From: Muribaculaceae bacterium
GTDB taxonomy: Bacteria > Bacteroidota > Bacteroidia > Bacteroidales > Muribaculaceae
NCBI GenBank assembly: GCA_022509065.1
Contig: JAFLTY010000004.1
Location: forward strand, 1 to 64,000
Length of the DNA: 64,000 nucleotides
Direction of reading: 5' to 3'
This document shows, in pieces, positions 16,390 to 24,359 of the stretch. Numbering within the stretch: position 1 is the stretch's first letter; each line of letters starts with the position of its first letter. Position numbers and translations under genes: made by a program. The notes beneath the pieces are model-generated. The model saw nothing but the letters and a program-made list of their open reading frames with translations, searched no databases and was not told the DNA's origin.

Positions 16390-17745
16390 TCAGTCAATGT
16401 CGCTGAAGTCTATAAATGTAGCACCTTTTCCATCGGTGTCATCGTCGTTAGGTGCGGACTTTTCGCGCGGTTTTGCCGTTGAAATGGAAACATTTGGGGC
16501 AGCCCCTCGGAAATTGCGCGAGTCGTTGAACCCGGACATGTAATTTTTATAAGGGTTACGGTTAATAGCCGGGTTGTTTTCGATATCGAGGAGGGTTTGA
16601 TCCTCGGGATTATCATAGCTGTCGGGACTAAGGATGCGACCGTTTTTCAGTTTGGGGACATGAGGTTCTAAGTCGGATTCGACCGTCTTGTCGACAGTGT
16701 GAGGTTGAGGTACGGGAAAACGATGATTAACGTCGTTGGTGGTTTCGGGTTTTGTTGAGGCGTCGAACCCGGAAGCAAGTATGGTTATGCGGACTTTGTT
16801 GTCAAGACCCGGTTGTTTGTACAGACCCCACATAACCTCAACGTCGCTATTGAAGCCGGCGACAAATTCTTCGAGTTCGCGTGTTTCCTCCATGTTGAAG
16901 GGATATTTGTCTTCCTGGTCTGAAACCCAAACTACCATCAAGATTTTCTTTGAACCGAAGATGTCCGTGTTTTTGAGCAGAGGCGAGTGAAGAGCGTCCT
17001 TTATAGCCTCGGTGACTCGGCGATTACCTTCGCCGTAACCTGTGGATATAATGGCTGAGCCACCCTCGCGCAGGGTAGTGTCGACATCGTTGAAGTCTCG
17101 GTTTATAATGCCTCGGAAGGTAATGATGTCGGTTATTGATTTAGCGGCGTTCAGCAGAGTATCGTCGGCTTTGGCGAAAGCCGTCAGTATATCCATGTTG
17201 GGATATATCTCGGTAAGAAGCTGATTGTTGATGATTAGCAGCGAGTCGACATTCTTGGCCATCTCTTCGGCGCCCTCGAGAGCTTTGAGAACACGTCTTT
17301 TGCTTTCGAATGTAAACGGCACAGTGACAATGCCCACGGTAAGGATACCTTTTTCCTTGGCGATGCGAGCGACAACCGGAGCGGCACCCGTACCGGTGCC
17401 ACCGCCCATACCGGCGGTGATAAACACCATGTCGGTGTCGTCGTCGAACAGAGCCGCTATTTTGTCGGCGTCATCTTCGGCGTATTTGCGCGCTTTTTCA
17501 GGTTTGCCTCCGGCTCCGAGACCCGGGCCGATAAGTATTTTTGTGGGTATCTCGTAGCTGTTCAGCACCTGTTTATCGGTGTTGAGAAGCACGAAAGAGA
17601 CGTCTTTTATGCCCTGTCTGTGCATGTGCATGACGGCATTGTTTCCGCCACCTCCTACGCCAATGACTTTGATGCGTTGTATGGTGTCGTCGGTCTTTTC
17701 ACCGAATAGGGTAAGATCAGTTATGTCTTTGTCTGTGTCAGGCAT
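16390..17745 (-). CDS. ftsZ: Cell division GTPase FtsZ
   Basis: 451 residues. FtsZ polymerises into the division ring at mid-cell. The tubulin signature GGGTGTG is at 114-120, with the N-terminal nucleotide loop GVGGGGNNAV (29-38), LNTDKQ and the synergy-loop region NRDFNDVDTTL. The globular part ends near residue 330. A long variable linker follows, ending TFIDFSDID rather than the familiar PxFLR-type peptide, a divergence that may suit Bacteroidetes partners. It is the last cell-division gene of the block, 72 bases after ftsA and just before the pseudokinase. Confidence 0.97.
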   Translation of the reverse strand: MPDTDKDITDLTLFGEKTDDTIQRIKVIGVGGGGNNAVMHMHRQGIKDVSFVLLNTDKQVLNSYEIPTKILIGPGLGAGGKPEKARKYAEDDADKIAALFDDDTDMVFITAGMGGGTGTGAAPVVARIAKEKGILTVGIVTVPFTFESKRRVLKALEGAEEMAKNVDSLLIINNQLLTEIYPNMDILTAFAKADDTLLNAAKSITDIITFRGIINRDFNDVDTTLREGGSAIISTGYGEGNRRVTEAIKDALHSPLLKNTDIFGSKKILMVVWVSDQEDKYPFNMEETRELEEFVAGFNSDVEVMWGLYKQPGLDNKVRITILASGFDASTKPETTNDVNHRFPVPQPHTVDKTVESDLEPHVPKLKNGRILSPDSYDNPEDQTLLDIENNPAINRNPYKNYMSGFNDSRNFRGAAPNVSISTAKPREKSAPNDDDTDGKGATFIDFSDID

Positions 17746-17817
17746 GGTGGAATGTTATAATGGCAATATGTTTAAGCGTATAGTTTAAATCGGTATTTTT
17801 AGGACATCGCGTGCGTA

Positions 17818-19350
17818 TTACATCTCGTCGCTGTCATCATCGTCAGGACGACTGATGTAGGCTGCTATTTTGTCCAGAATCTTGTCAATTCTAATCTTGG
17901 GAAATTTCGGACCTCCGTTGGTCTTTTTAGGGCCGTCTTCATCGACCTCATGGTCGGGTTTCTTGTCATCGGTGCTTTCTTCAGAATGTCCGATTGCATA
18001 GTCGTCCTCATTACGGAAATCGTTGGGGTTGTATCCGCTATTGACCAGTTTGTCGTCGATTTCTTTCTGTTTTTCGCTATCGGCGTCCTGATGTCCGTCA
18101 ATAACAAATCCGCCCTCAGTTTGTGAGGTTTCTTCAACAGGAGTGGTTTCAGTCTGAGTGGCGGACACACATATCTCATCGGGGAACATGCGGGCGTGTT
18201 CGGCAGCTTCGTAGAGGAGGGCAATAAGGTCAAGGTTGTCGGTAGCCGACATGTCGAGGTCGTCGATGAGTATGTCGGAAGGAAGGGTGGCCAGTCTCAC
18301 TTTCATGTGTGTATGAGCCTTAAGCAGACGGGCAAAGTTTTTCATTTTGGCGCCACCGCCGGTCAGAACAATACCCATAGGGAGCTCAATCTCGCTGATA
18401 CCGGCGTACTGAGGCTGTATAGCGATGTTAGCGATAATGTCGGCCATGCGTGCCAAAATGATGTTGTTGACAGCTTCGTGTGCCTGTTGGTTTGAGTCGG
18501 AGTTGTCTTTTTCGGGCATAGCGTCGGCCATGGTTATTTTGAGAATCTCGGCATCGTCTTCGGTAAGAGCCAGCTCCGTAGCCAGGTCACGTGTGAACAG
18601 GCGCGATCCCAGAGGTATTGTGCAAAGATACTGCAGCCCGTAGTGTTTGTATATGGAGACAGTTATTGTCTCGGCACCGAAGTCGACAAGCATGCAGCCG
18701 GCGTTGGTTTCCTGAGGTGACAGAACGAGGTGTGCCAACGCTATTGGGCGCGCGAAAACGTCTATGATGTGAAGGCCGACACGGTCGGCTATTATGTCGA
18801 CAAGGTCGGATTTGTTGGCGCGTCGGCATGTTACGGCTGTGAAGGTGCCGGACAGACGCGACCCTTTTTCGCCAACGGGACGCGGTGTCTCTACGCTGTC
18901 AACCTTGTAGGCGGTGGCCTCGAGCGATATTAGTTCGTCGGTTTTTGAGAGATTGCGCAGAGCTTCTTCGCGCAAACGTTCTATAAGGTCTTCGGTGATT
19001 TCGCGACGGTCGGGGAGCACAATGTTGGCGTTTATTTTGTGCGATTTTAGCGATTGGCCGCCGATATTGAGATACACACCTGTGATAACGCGATTCTCGA
19101 TAGGAGCTTTTTTCTGAACTGCTTCGACAAGCTCCTCAATGATGTTATTGACATCGCGTATGTTTTTAATACGACCGTAACGCACACTGTCAACGGTGGG
19201 TAATGAGGCGCTGTTGTAGACGGTAAGGGTATGGGAGTTGTCATCGGGATCGAATCCGGCTATACCTATTTTGGCACGCGAACTGCCTATTTCGATGCCC
19301 ACGACAAATTTTTCGCGGCTGCTGCGGGATGATGAACTGCTGTCGGACAT
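17818..19350 (-). CDS. ftsA: Cell division protein FtsA
   Basis: 510 residues of the actin-like FtsA family, which ties FtsZ filaments to the membrane. The N-terminal phosphate loop is VVGIEIGSSRAKIGIAGF; the SHS2/1C domain follows, and VLTGGGAKMKNFARLL is the C-terminal nucleotide motif. About 130 extra residues follow the core: an acidic linker (DGHQDADSEKQKEIDDK..., DDKKPDHEVDEDGPKK), then a basic/hydrophobic helix (IRIDKILDKIAAYISR) that would be the membrane-targeting helix. The enlarged linker makes it longer than the roughly 420-residue E. coli protein. It lies between ftsQ and ftsZ, the canonical order. Confidence 0.95.
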   Translation of the reverse strand: MSDSSSSSRSSREKFVVGIEIGSSRAKIGIAGFDPDDNSHTLTVYNSASLPTVDSVRYGRIKNIRDVNNIIEELVEAVQKKAPIENRVITGVYLNIGGQSLKSHKINANIVLPDRREITEDLIERLREEALRNLSKTDELISLEATAYKVDSVETPRPVGEKGSRLSGTFTAVTCRRANKSDLVDIIADRVGLHIIDVFARPIALAHLVLSPQETNAGCMLVDFGAETITVSIYKHYGLQYLCTIPLGSRLFTRDLATELALTEDDAEILKITMADAMPEKDNSDSNQQAHEAVNNIILARMADIIANIAIQPQYAGISEIELPMGIVLTGGGAKMKNFARLLKAHTHMKVRLATLPSDILIDDLDMSATDNLDLIALLYEAAEHARMFPDEICVSATQTETTPVEETSQTEGGFVIDGHQDADSEKQKEIDDKLVNSGYNPNDFRNEDDYAIGHSEESTDDKKPDHEVDEDGPKKTNGGPKFPKIRIDKILDKIAAYISRPDDDDSDEM

Positions 19351-19414
19351 TTATGTAACTGTTTAGAGGCTATGAGAATGAGATAATTAGTTAGGTGGCG
19401 TTATGGAGAGAGTG

Positions 19415-20245
19415 TCAGGTGTCGGTGAGCATTACTTCGTCATTGAGTATCTCGTCGTCGACATCGTCAAGGTTATCCAGGGGTATGGTGTTGGGGCGCG
19501 ACTTGTCCCTTTTTGTGGCAACAATCCTGCCGGCCCATTTAACCGATATTGTATCGTATGTTTCCCAACCGCGTTTTGGCATTACATCGCGGTAGAACAC
19601 TTTGAGGCGTTTGAATTTGTTGTCTATAAGAGAAGTGTCGCCGAAGTTGATGACGTGACCCACAACGTTGGGTATGATAATGACATCGCCGCGTTCGTCG
19701 ACGCGCAGCGATGATACGAGAGCGTTAGCCTGTGGATTTGCCTTAATGGCGGATAAAATGGGTAGGAGTTTTTGAACGAGAGCTGAATCGGCTCGTGTAG
19801 TTGTTGTTACGACAGGGACGTCAACATGGTAAGCGGGGCGCGCCGGCACACGTTTTCCGACAGCGTTAACATACACCGAACCCTCTTTGTCGAAAATACG
19901 CGCTACCGGGTCAATGGGAATGACATTGATTTGCAATGTGCCGTCGTTTAGGATTCGGCATCTCGCTGTCTCGATACGGTTGCAATTGTTAAGAAAATTT
20001 TCGATGTGCAGGGTGTTTATGTCCTTTCGTCGCGCGGTTTTGATGTTAGTTCCCAGACTGCCAAGCAAATTGCTGACATCGTTTTTTGTCAGGAAAGAAG
20101 AATGCTCGGTGTCGGCTATGTTTATCTCGATGTTGTTGAAAGTGTCGTTGCGTTCGGCGTTAAGGGTCATCGGAACCACCACAATAACGTATGCCAGAAT
20201 AAGACATGCCATAATGGCCTGAAAAACAATGGTGCGACGTTTCAT
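19415..20245 (-). CDS. ftsQ: Cell division protein FtsQ
   Basis: 276 residues: a short basic N-terminus (MKRRTI), one membrane helix (VFQAIMACLILAYVIVVVPM), then a periplasmic POTRA-like and beta domain (NIEINIADTEHSSFLTKNDVSNLL, IETARCRILNDGTLQINVIPIDPVARIF). FtsQ joins the cytoplasmic ring to the septal peptidoglycan synthases. Sequence is poorly conserved in this family; the identification rests on topology and on its place between murC and ftsA. Confidence 0.9.
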   Translation of the reverse strand: MKRRTIVFQAIMACLILAYVIVVVPMTLNAERNDTFNNIEINIADTEHSSFLTKNDVSNLLGSLGTNIKTARRKDINTLHIENFLNNCNRIETARCRILNDGTLQINVIPIDPVARIFDKEGSVYVNAVGKRVPARPAYHVDVPVVTTTTRADSALVQKLLPILSAIKANPQANALVSSLRVDERGDVIIIPNVVGHVINFGDTSLIDNKFKRLKVFYRDVMPKRGWETYDTISVKWAGRIVATKRDKSRPNTIPLDNLDDVDDEILNDEVMLTDT

Positions 20246-20287
20246 TTGGCGAGGTCGGTTTACGATGAGGGATTATGCGCTGTTGTG

Positions 20288-21673
20288 TCAGAGTTCGGTG
20301 GCGTTCTTGACTATCTGTGGAAGATACATGTTTATGTCGCCGGCTCCGACAGTTAATAGGATGTCAAAATTACAACTTTTTATTTTACTTACCAAATCAT
20401 TTTTTGTAATAAGTATTTTTTTTGGTGTTGTTATTTTGTCAAAAATAATTTTAGATGTGACACCTTCAATAGGTTTTTCGCGCGCCGGGTATATGTCGAG
20501 GAGTATCACTGAGTCGGCCAAAGAGAGCGCTTCGGCAAACTGAGCGGCAAAATCGCGAGTGCGCGAATAGAGGTGAGGCTGAAAGGCGACAGTGAGTTGG
20601 CGTTGCGGATAAAGCGCCTTTACCGAGGCTATGCTTGCGCGCAGTTCATCGGGATGATGGGCGTAGTCGTCTATAATTGCGCGACGGAGTCCTTCCGTTT
20701 CCTTGAGATGGAAGTGAAAACGGCGTTCGGCTCCTTTAAATGTGTCCACAGCGGTGCGAACGGCGTGGGGAGAGACATCGCCGGTGAGCCAAGCAGCAGC
20801 CGCAGCGGCGATGGCGTTGTCAATGTTAATGTCGATGGGTTCGCAGGGAGTTATATCTGAGACACGCATTCCCGGTCCGACAATGTCAAATACTATGGAA
20901 CCTTCGGAGCGGCGTATGTTTTCGGCGTGAAAGTCACCGCTCTCGCGCGAGTATGTGTAAGTGCGCACTTGCGAATTCACTCTTGGCTGAAGTTTAAGCC
21001 CTTCATGGATAATCAGCGCGCCGCCGGGCTTTATCAGTTCTGTGAAATGCGCGAAGCTTTCAAGATATGCTTCTTCGGTGCCGTAGATATCGAGATGGTC
21101 AGGATCAGTCGATGTTATTACGGCGATGTAAGGTCTGAGATGGTGGAATGAACGGTCGTATTCGTCGGCCTCGATAACGCTCCACGGCGATGTGGCAGAA
21201 AGGAGCAGATTGGAGCCGTAGTTTCGCGCCACTCCACCCAGAAATGCGTTGCAACCGATTCCAGATGTTTGTAGGATGTGGGCGCACATGGTCGAGGTGG
21301 TTGTTTTGCCGTGCGTGCCAGCAAAGCAGATGGCTTTGCTGTTGCGTGTTATAAGACCGAGAACAGCGGCGCGTTTCATGACAGTGAAATCGCCCGATGT
21401 GAAAAAACTCATGATATTGTTTTCAGCCGGGACTGCGGGCGTATATACCACCAATGTATCCTCGGGATTGCGCATCGCAGTGGGGATTTGTGTGACATCG
21501 TCATGGAACACTATATCGGCGCCTTCGGCAATAAGTGCCTCGGTGAGTGGGGTAGGCGTACGGTCGTAACCGGCCACTTTCTTGCCCAACGACATGAAAT
21601 AACGTACCAGGGCAGCCATTCCGATGCCACCTGCACCCACAAAATACACATTATTATATTTGTTAAGCTCCAT
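20288..21673 (-). CDS. murC: UDP-N-acetylmuramate-L-alanine ligase
   Basis: 461 residues. MurC adds L-alanine to UDP-MurNAc with ATP, the first step of the stem peptide. The N-terminal UDP-binding loop is YFVGAGGIGMAALV, the ATP P-loop CFAGTHGKTTTSTM, the Mg site VIEADEYDRSFHHLRP, and the C-terminal ligase domain contains DDYAHHPDELRASI. Cytoplasmic. It lies between murG and ftsQ as in other dcw clusters. Confidence 0.96.
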   Translation of the reverse strand: MELNKYNNVYFVGAGGIGMAALVRYFMSLGKKVAGYDRTPTPLTEALIAEGADIVFHDDVTQIPTAMRNPEDTLVVYTPAVPAENNIMSFFTSGDFTVMKRAAVLGLITRNSKAICFAGTHGKTTTSTMCAHILQTSGIGCNAFLGGVARNYGSNLLLSATSPWSVIEADEYDRSFHHLRPYIAVITSTDPDHLDIYGTEEAYLESFAHFTELIKPGGALIIHEGLKLQPRVNSQVRTYTYSRESGDFHAENIRRSEGSIVFDIVGPGMRVSDITPCEPIDINIDNAIAAAAAAWLTGDVSPHAVRTAVDTFKGAERRFHFHLKETEGLRRAIIDDYAHHPDELRASIASVKALYPQRQLTVAFQPHLYSRTRDFAAQFAEALSLADSVILLDIYPAREKPIEGVTSKIIFDKITTPKKILITKNDLVSKIKSCNFDILLTVGAGDINMYLPQIVKNATEL

Positions 21674-21690
21674 TTTTTTGTAAGGATTTT

Positions 21691-22815
21691 CTATTTTTGT
21701 CGCGCTATCAGTTCTTCTGCTTTATCGACAATTTTTGTGGCCGCGTTATCGAGAGCCATAGCTGAGATATTGCGGTGCATGTCGTCAAGTTTTGTCTTGT
21801 CGAAAAGGATGTTGATAACTTCATTGCCCAGCCTGTCGGGAGCCTCGTTGTCGGGTATCATGGCTGCGGCATCTCTGTTGACAAGAGCCATGGCATTTTT
21901 TGTCTGGTGGTCTTCAGCCACGTTCGGCGAAGGGATGAGGATTGACGGTTTGCCCAACAGTTGGAGTTCGCTAATTGTGGAAGCCCCCGCTCTTGCGACA
22001 ACTAAGTCGGCTGCGCGATATGCCAGCGCCATGTCATCAATAAATGGCATTGGTTGTACACCATCCATATCCTTGGCCACTTCGAGGCATTGGTCGGCGA
22101 AACGACGTCCTGTTTGCCAAAGGACGCTGATGTTATGTCCGGCAAAAAGTGGCAGAGATTTCGTGACGGCGTCGTTTATTGTCTTGCTACCAAGACTTCC
22201 TCCCACCACAAGGACTAACGGTCTTTCGGGGTCAAATCCCAGTTGTTGTTTGGCTGCAGACTGAGGCAAAGCGCATTCGAGGATGGAAGAGCGGATGGGA
22301 TTGCCGGTGATAATTATTTTTTCGGCGGGGAAATATCTGTCCATGCCTTCGTAGGCTACACAAATGGCTCCTGCTTTGGCTGCAAGCATTTTGTTGGTTA
22401 CACCGGCGTAGGAGTTCTGTTCCTGTAACAAAGTCGGTATGCCAAGTTTTTGCGCGCATTTTAGCACCGGGCCGCTTGCGTAACCACCCACTCCGATAGC
22501 TATTTGTGGGTCGAAACGACGTATCACGCTCTTTGCCTTATGCAGACTCTTGTACAGTTTTACGAGCACACCGAAATTGCGCCATAGCCGTTTTCGGTCA
22601 AAACCGGCAACCGGTAATCCCACGATATTGTATCCGGCGGCAGGCACACGTTCCATTTCCATGCGGTTTTCAGCGCCGACAAAAAGTATCTCAGCGTCGG
22701 GATGACGGCGTCGAAACTCGTTTGCTATCGATATGGCCGGGAAAATATGTCCGCCGGTGCCTCCGCCACTTATTATTATCCTTAGTGTGGAGTTTTTTTT
22801 GTCGGTCTGTTTCAT
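21691..22815 (-). CDS. murG: Lipid II synthase MurG (GlcNAc transferase)
   Basis: 374 residues of a GT28 glycosyltransferase that adds GlcNAc to lipid I on the inner face of the membrane. The lipid/acceptor loop IISGGGTGGHIFPAISIANEF is at the N-terminus, followed by GVGGYASGPVL and TLLQEQNSYAG. The C-terminal UDP-GlcNAc site is present as VARAGASTISELQLLGKPSILIPSPNVAEDHQTKNA. Ten bases after ftsW, 17 bases before murC. Confidence 0.96.
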   Translation of the reverse strand: MKQTDKKNSTLRIIISGGGTGGHIFPAISIANEFRRRHPDAEILFVGAENRMEMERVPAAGYNIVGLPVAGFDRKRLWRNFGVLVKLYKSLHKAKSVIRRFDPQIAIGVGGYASGPVLKCAQKLGIPTLLQEQNSYAGVTNKMLAAKAGAICVAYEGMDRYFPAEKIIITGNPIRSSILECALPQSAAKQQLGFDPERPLVLVVGGSLGSKTINDAVTKSLPLFAGHNISVLWQTGRRFADQCLEVAKDMDGVQPMPFIDDMALAYRAADLVVARAGASTISELQLLGKPSILIPSPNVAEDHQTKNAMALVNRDAAAMIPDNEAPDRLGNEVINILFDKTKLDDMHRNISAMALDNAATKIVDKAEELIARQK

Positions 22816-22825
22816 GGAGTTATAA

Positions 22826-24136
22826 TCAAAGTTGTGTTAGATTGTCGGCGATTGCCTTGTCATCGGCAGTCTCCATATCGTTTTTACGAGGAGCTGACCT
22901 GCTGACACTCAACATAATGCCGAGAGCCACCGAGGAAATTATCACTGATGACCCTCCCTTGGAAATGAATGGCAGCGGTTGGCCAGACACAGGGAACACC
23001 CCTGTGACAATGGCCATGTGGAATAGAGCCTGATAGACTATGAACACCGCCATTCCAATGACCAGCAGAGCCGGAAACGCCCGTTGACATTGCGAGGCGA
23101 TACGCCCTGCTCGCGCCAGAAGCAACAAGTAAAGAGTCATAACGACTAATCCTCCGACAAATCCCAGGTCTTCAATGACGATGGCATATATATAATCGCT
23201 GAAAGCCAGAGGTAGTCTTGCAGTTTCGCGTGATCCGCCCGGACCGACGCCGAAAAGGCCACCGTTGGCTTGGGCTATAAAGGAATATTGAGCTTGTTGG
23301 TTTCTGGAAGTGATGGGTTGCTTATATTTTTCCGGGGCAAAGAAGTCATCAATTCGGTTGTCGCGTGTCGTGCTTCGGTCTATATTTTCGGTGTTTGTTT
23401 GGTTTGCTTCCAGGTAGGATGAGCGTAGTTTGGAATATCCATAATACATTAAGCCAAGGGCGACAAAGACGCCTACGATGGTGAAGAACTTGCTTGCACG
23501 CACTCCGGCCACCAACATCATTGACAATGCGATGACAACAAGCAACAGCGTATTTGTAAGACCTTGGTTGATCATCATGCCGCCAAATATAAGCACCACA
23601 ATGGACACGAAGTAGATGTCTCGGGTGCGTATGCATCGTCTGCCGCGCTCATTGACATAACGTTTGCTTAACACTCGGGCTATTAGTATGGCGCAACTGA
23701 ATTTCAACAGCTCGCTGGACTGCATGCTGAACAAGCCGAAAACGGAAAAAGAGCGTCGGGCACCGTTTATTACTTCGCCGAAAAACATGGTGTAAATAGC
23801 CGCCAAAACCGAAACTATGACAATAGGCCACGACAAACGATAAAATCGGAGATAGTTGACACGTTGCAATCCCAGCATTATGAGGCATCCCGCTCCGAGA
23901 AGAACGGCGTGGCGAATAAGCGGGGTGAGAATATGTCCTTCGGTAACCTCGCGCGACGAAGCGCTGTATAACTCGATAAGCGAGAAGAAAATCAACCCAC
24001 AGTAGATTCCCCATATATTTTTGTCTATGCGCCGTTTCGAAGTGGCAGACGTTTGACGCGTGTTTTGTGTTTTAGCGTCTGTGGAGGAGAGAGGGCGAGA
24101 GTCGATGTTGTCGCCGGTCAGAGTCTGGGATAACAT
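22826..24136 (-). CDS. ftsW: Septal peptidoglycan polymerase FtsW (SEDS family)
   Basis: 436 residues with about ten membrane helices and a hydrophilic N-terminal extension of some 45 residues. SEDS signatures are FSVFGLFSMQSSELLKFSCAILIAR (the region with the QPSE-like site), FIAQANGGLFGVGPGGSRET and PVSGQPLPFISKGGSSVI near the end. It polymerises lipid II glycan strands at the septum with a partner PBP. It is the first gene of the division block and has its own promoter-like box; the usual upstream partners (ftsI, murE, mraY, murD) are not here. Confidence 0.94.
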   Translation of the reverse strand: MLSQTLTGDNIDSRPLSSTDAKTQNTRQTSATSKRRIDKNIWGIYCGLIFFSLIELYSASSREVTEGHILTPLIRHAVLLGAGCLIMLGLQRVNYLRFYRLSWPIVIVSVLAAIYTMFFGEVINGARRSFSVFGLFSMQSSELLKFSCAILIARVLSKRYVNERGRRCIRTRDIYFVSIVVLIFGGMMINQGLTNTLLLVVIALSMMLVAGVRASKFFTIVGVFVALGLMYYGYSKLRSSYLEANQTNTENIDRSTTRDNRIDDFFAPEKYKQPITSRNQQAQYSFIAQANGGLFGVGPGGSRETARLPLAFSDYIYAIVIEDLGFVGGLVVMTLYLLLLARAGRIASQCQRAFPALLVIGMAVFIVYQALFHMAIVTGVFPVSGQPLPFISKGGSSVIISSVALGIMLSVSRSAPRKNDMETADDKAIADNLTQL

Positions 24137-24235
24137 AAATCAGAAGAAAGAGTGGGTAAAAGAATAAAAACTTATAAACAAGCGACTTGACGCATCATTG
24201 GTAAGATAGGAATGCTTTCGGAGCCAAGGCGCTTA

Positions 24236-24243
24236 CAAAGTTA
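24236..24243 (-). promoter_or_regulatory. Promoter -7 box for the ftsW-murG-murC-ftsQ-ftsA-ftsZ block
   Basis: TAACTTTG on the minus strand, a full match to TAnnTTTG. It starts a leader of about 95 bases before ftsW. The box follows directly on the T run of the antiporter terminator, so that the terminator hairpin occupies the -15 to -40 region of this promoter. No clear -33 TTG is seen. Confidence 0.5.
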
Positions 24244-24249
24244 ATAAAA

Positions 24250-24276
24250 ATCTCGGGTAGATTTCATAACCGAGAT
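24250..24276 (-). terminator. Intrinsic terminator of the pyrG-yidC-asd-antiporter operon
   Basis: ATCTCGG pairs with CCGAGAT around a 13-base loop. On the minus strand it is followed by TTTTTATTAA. It lies about 85 bases past the antiporter stop. Confidence 0.65.
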
Positions 24277-24359
24277 GACTAATTAATAGTTAAAATTTAG
24301 CATCCCCGGCTTTAAAATAAAAAATCATAAAAATGAGATGAAAAAGAGAAAGAACTGAC

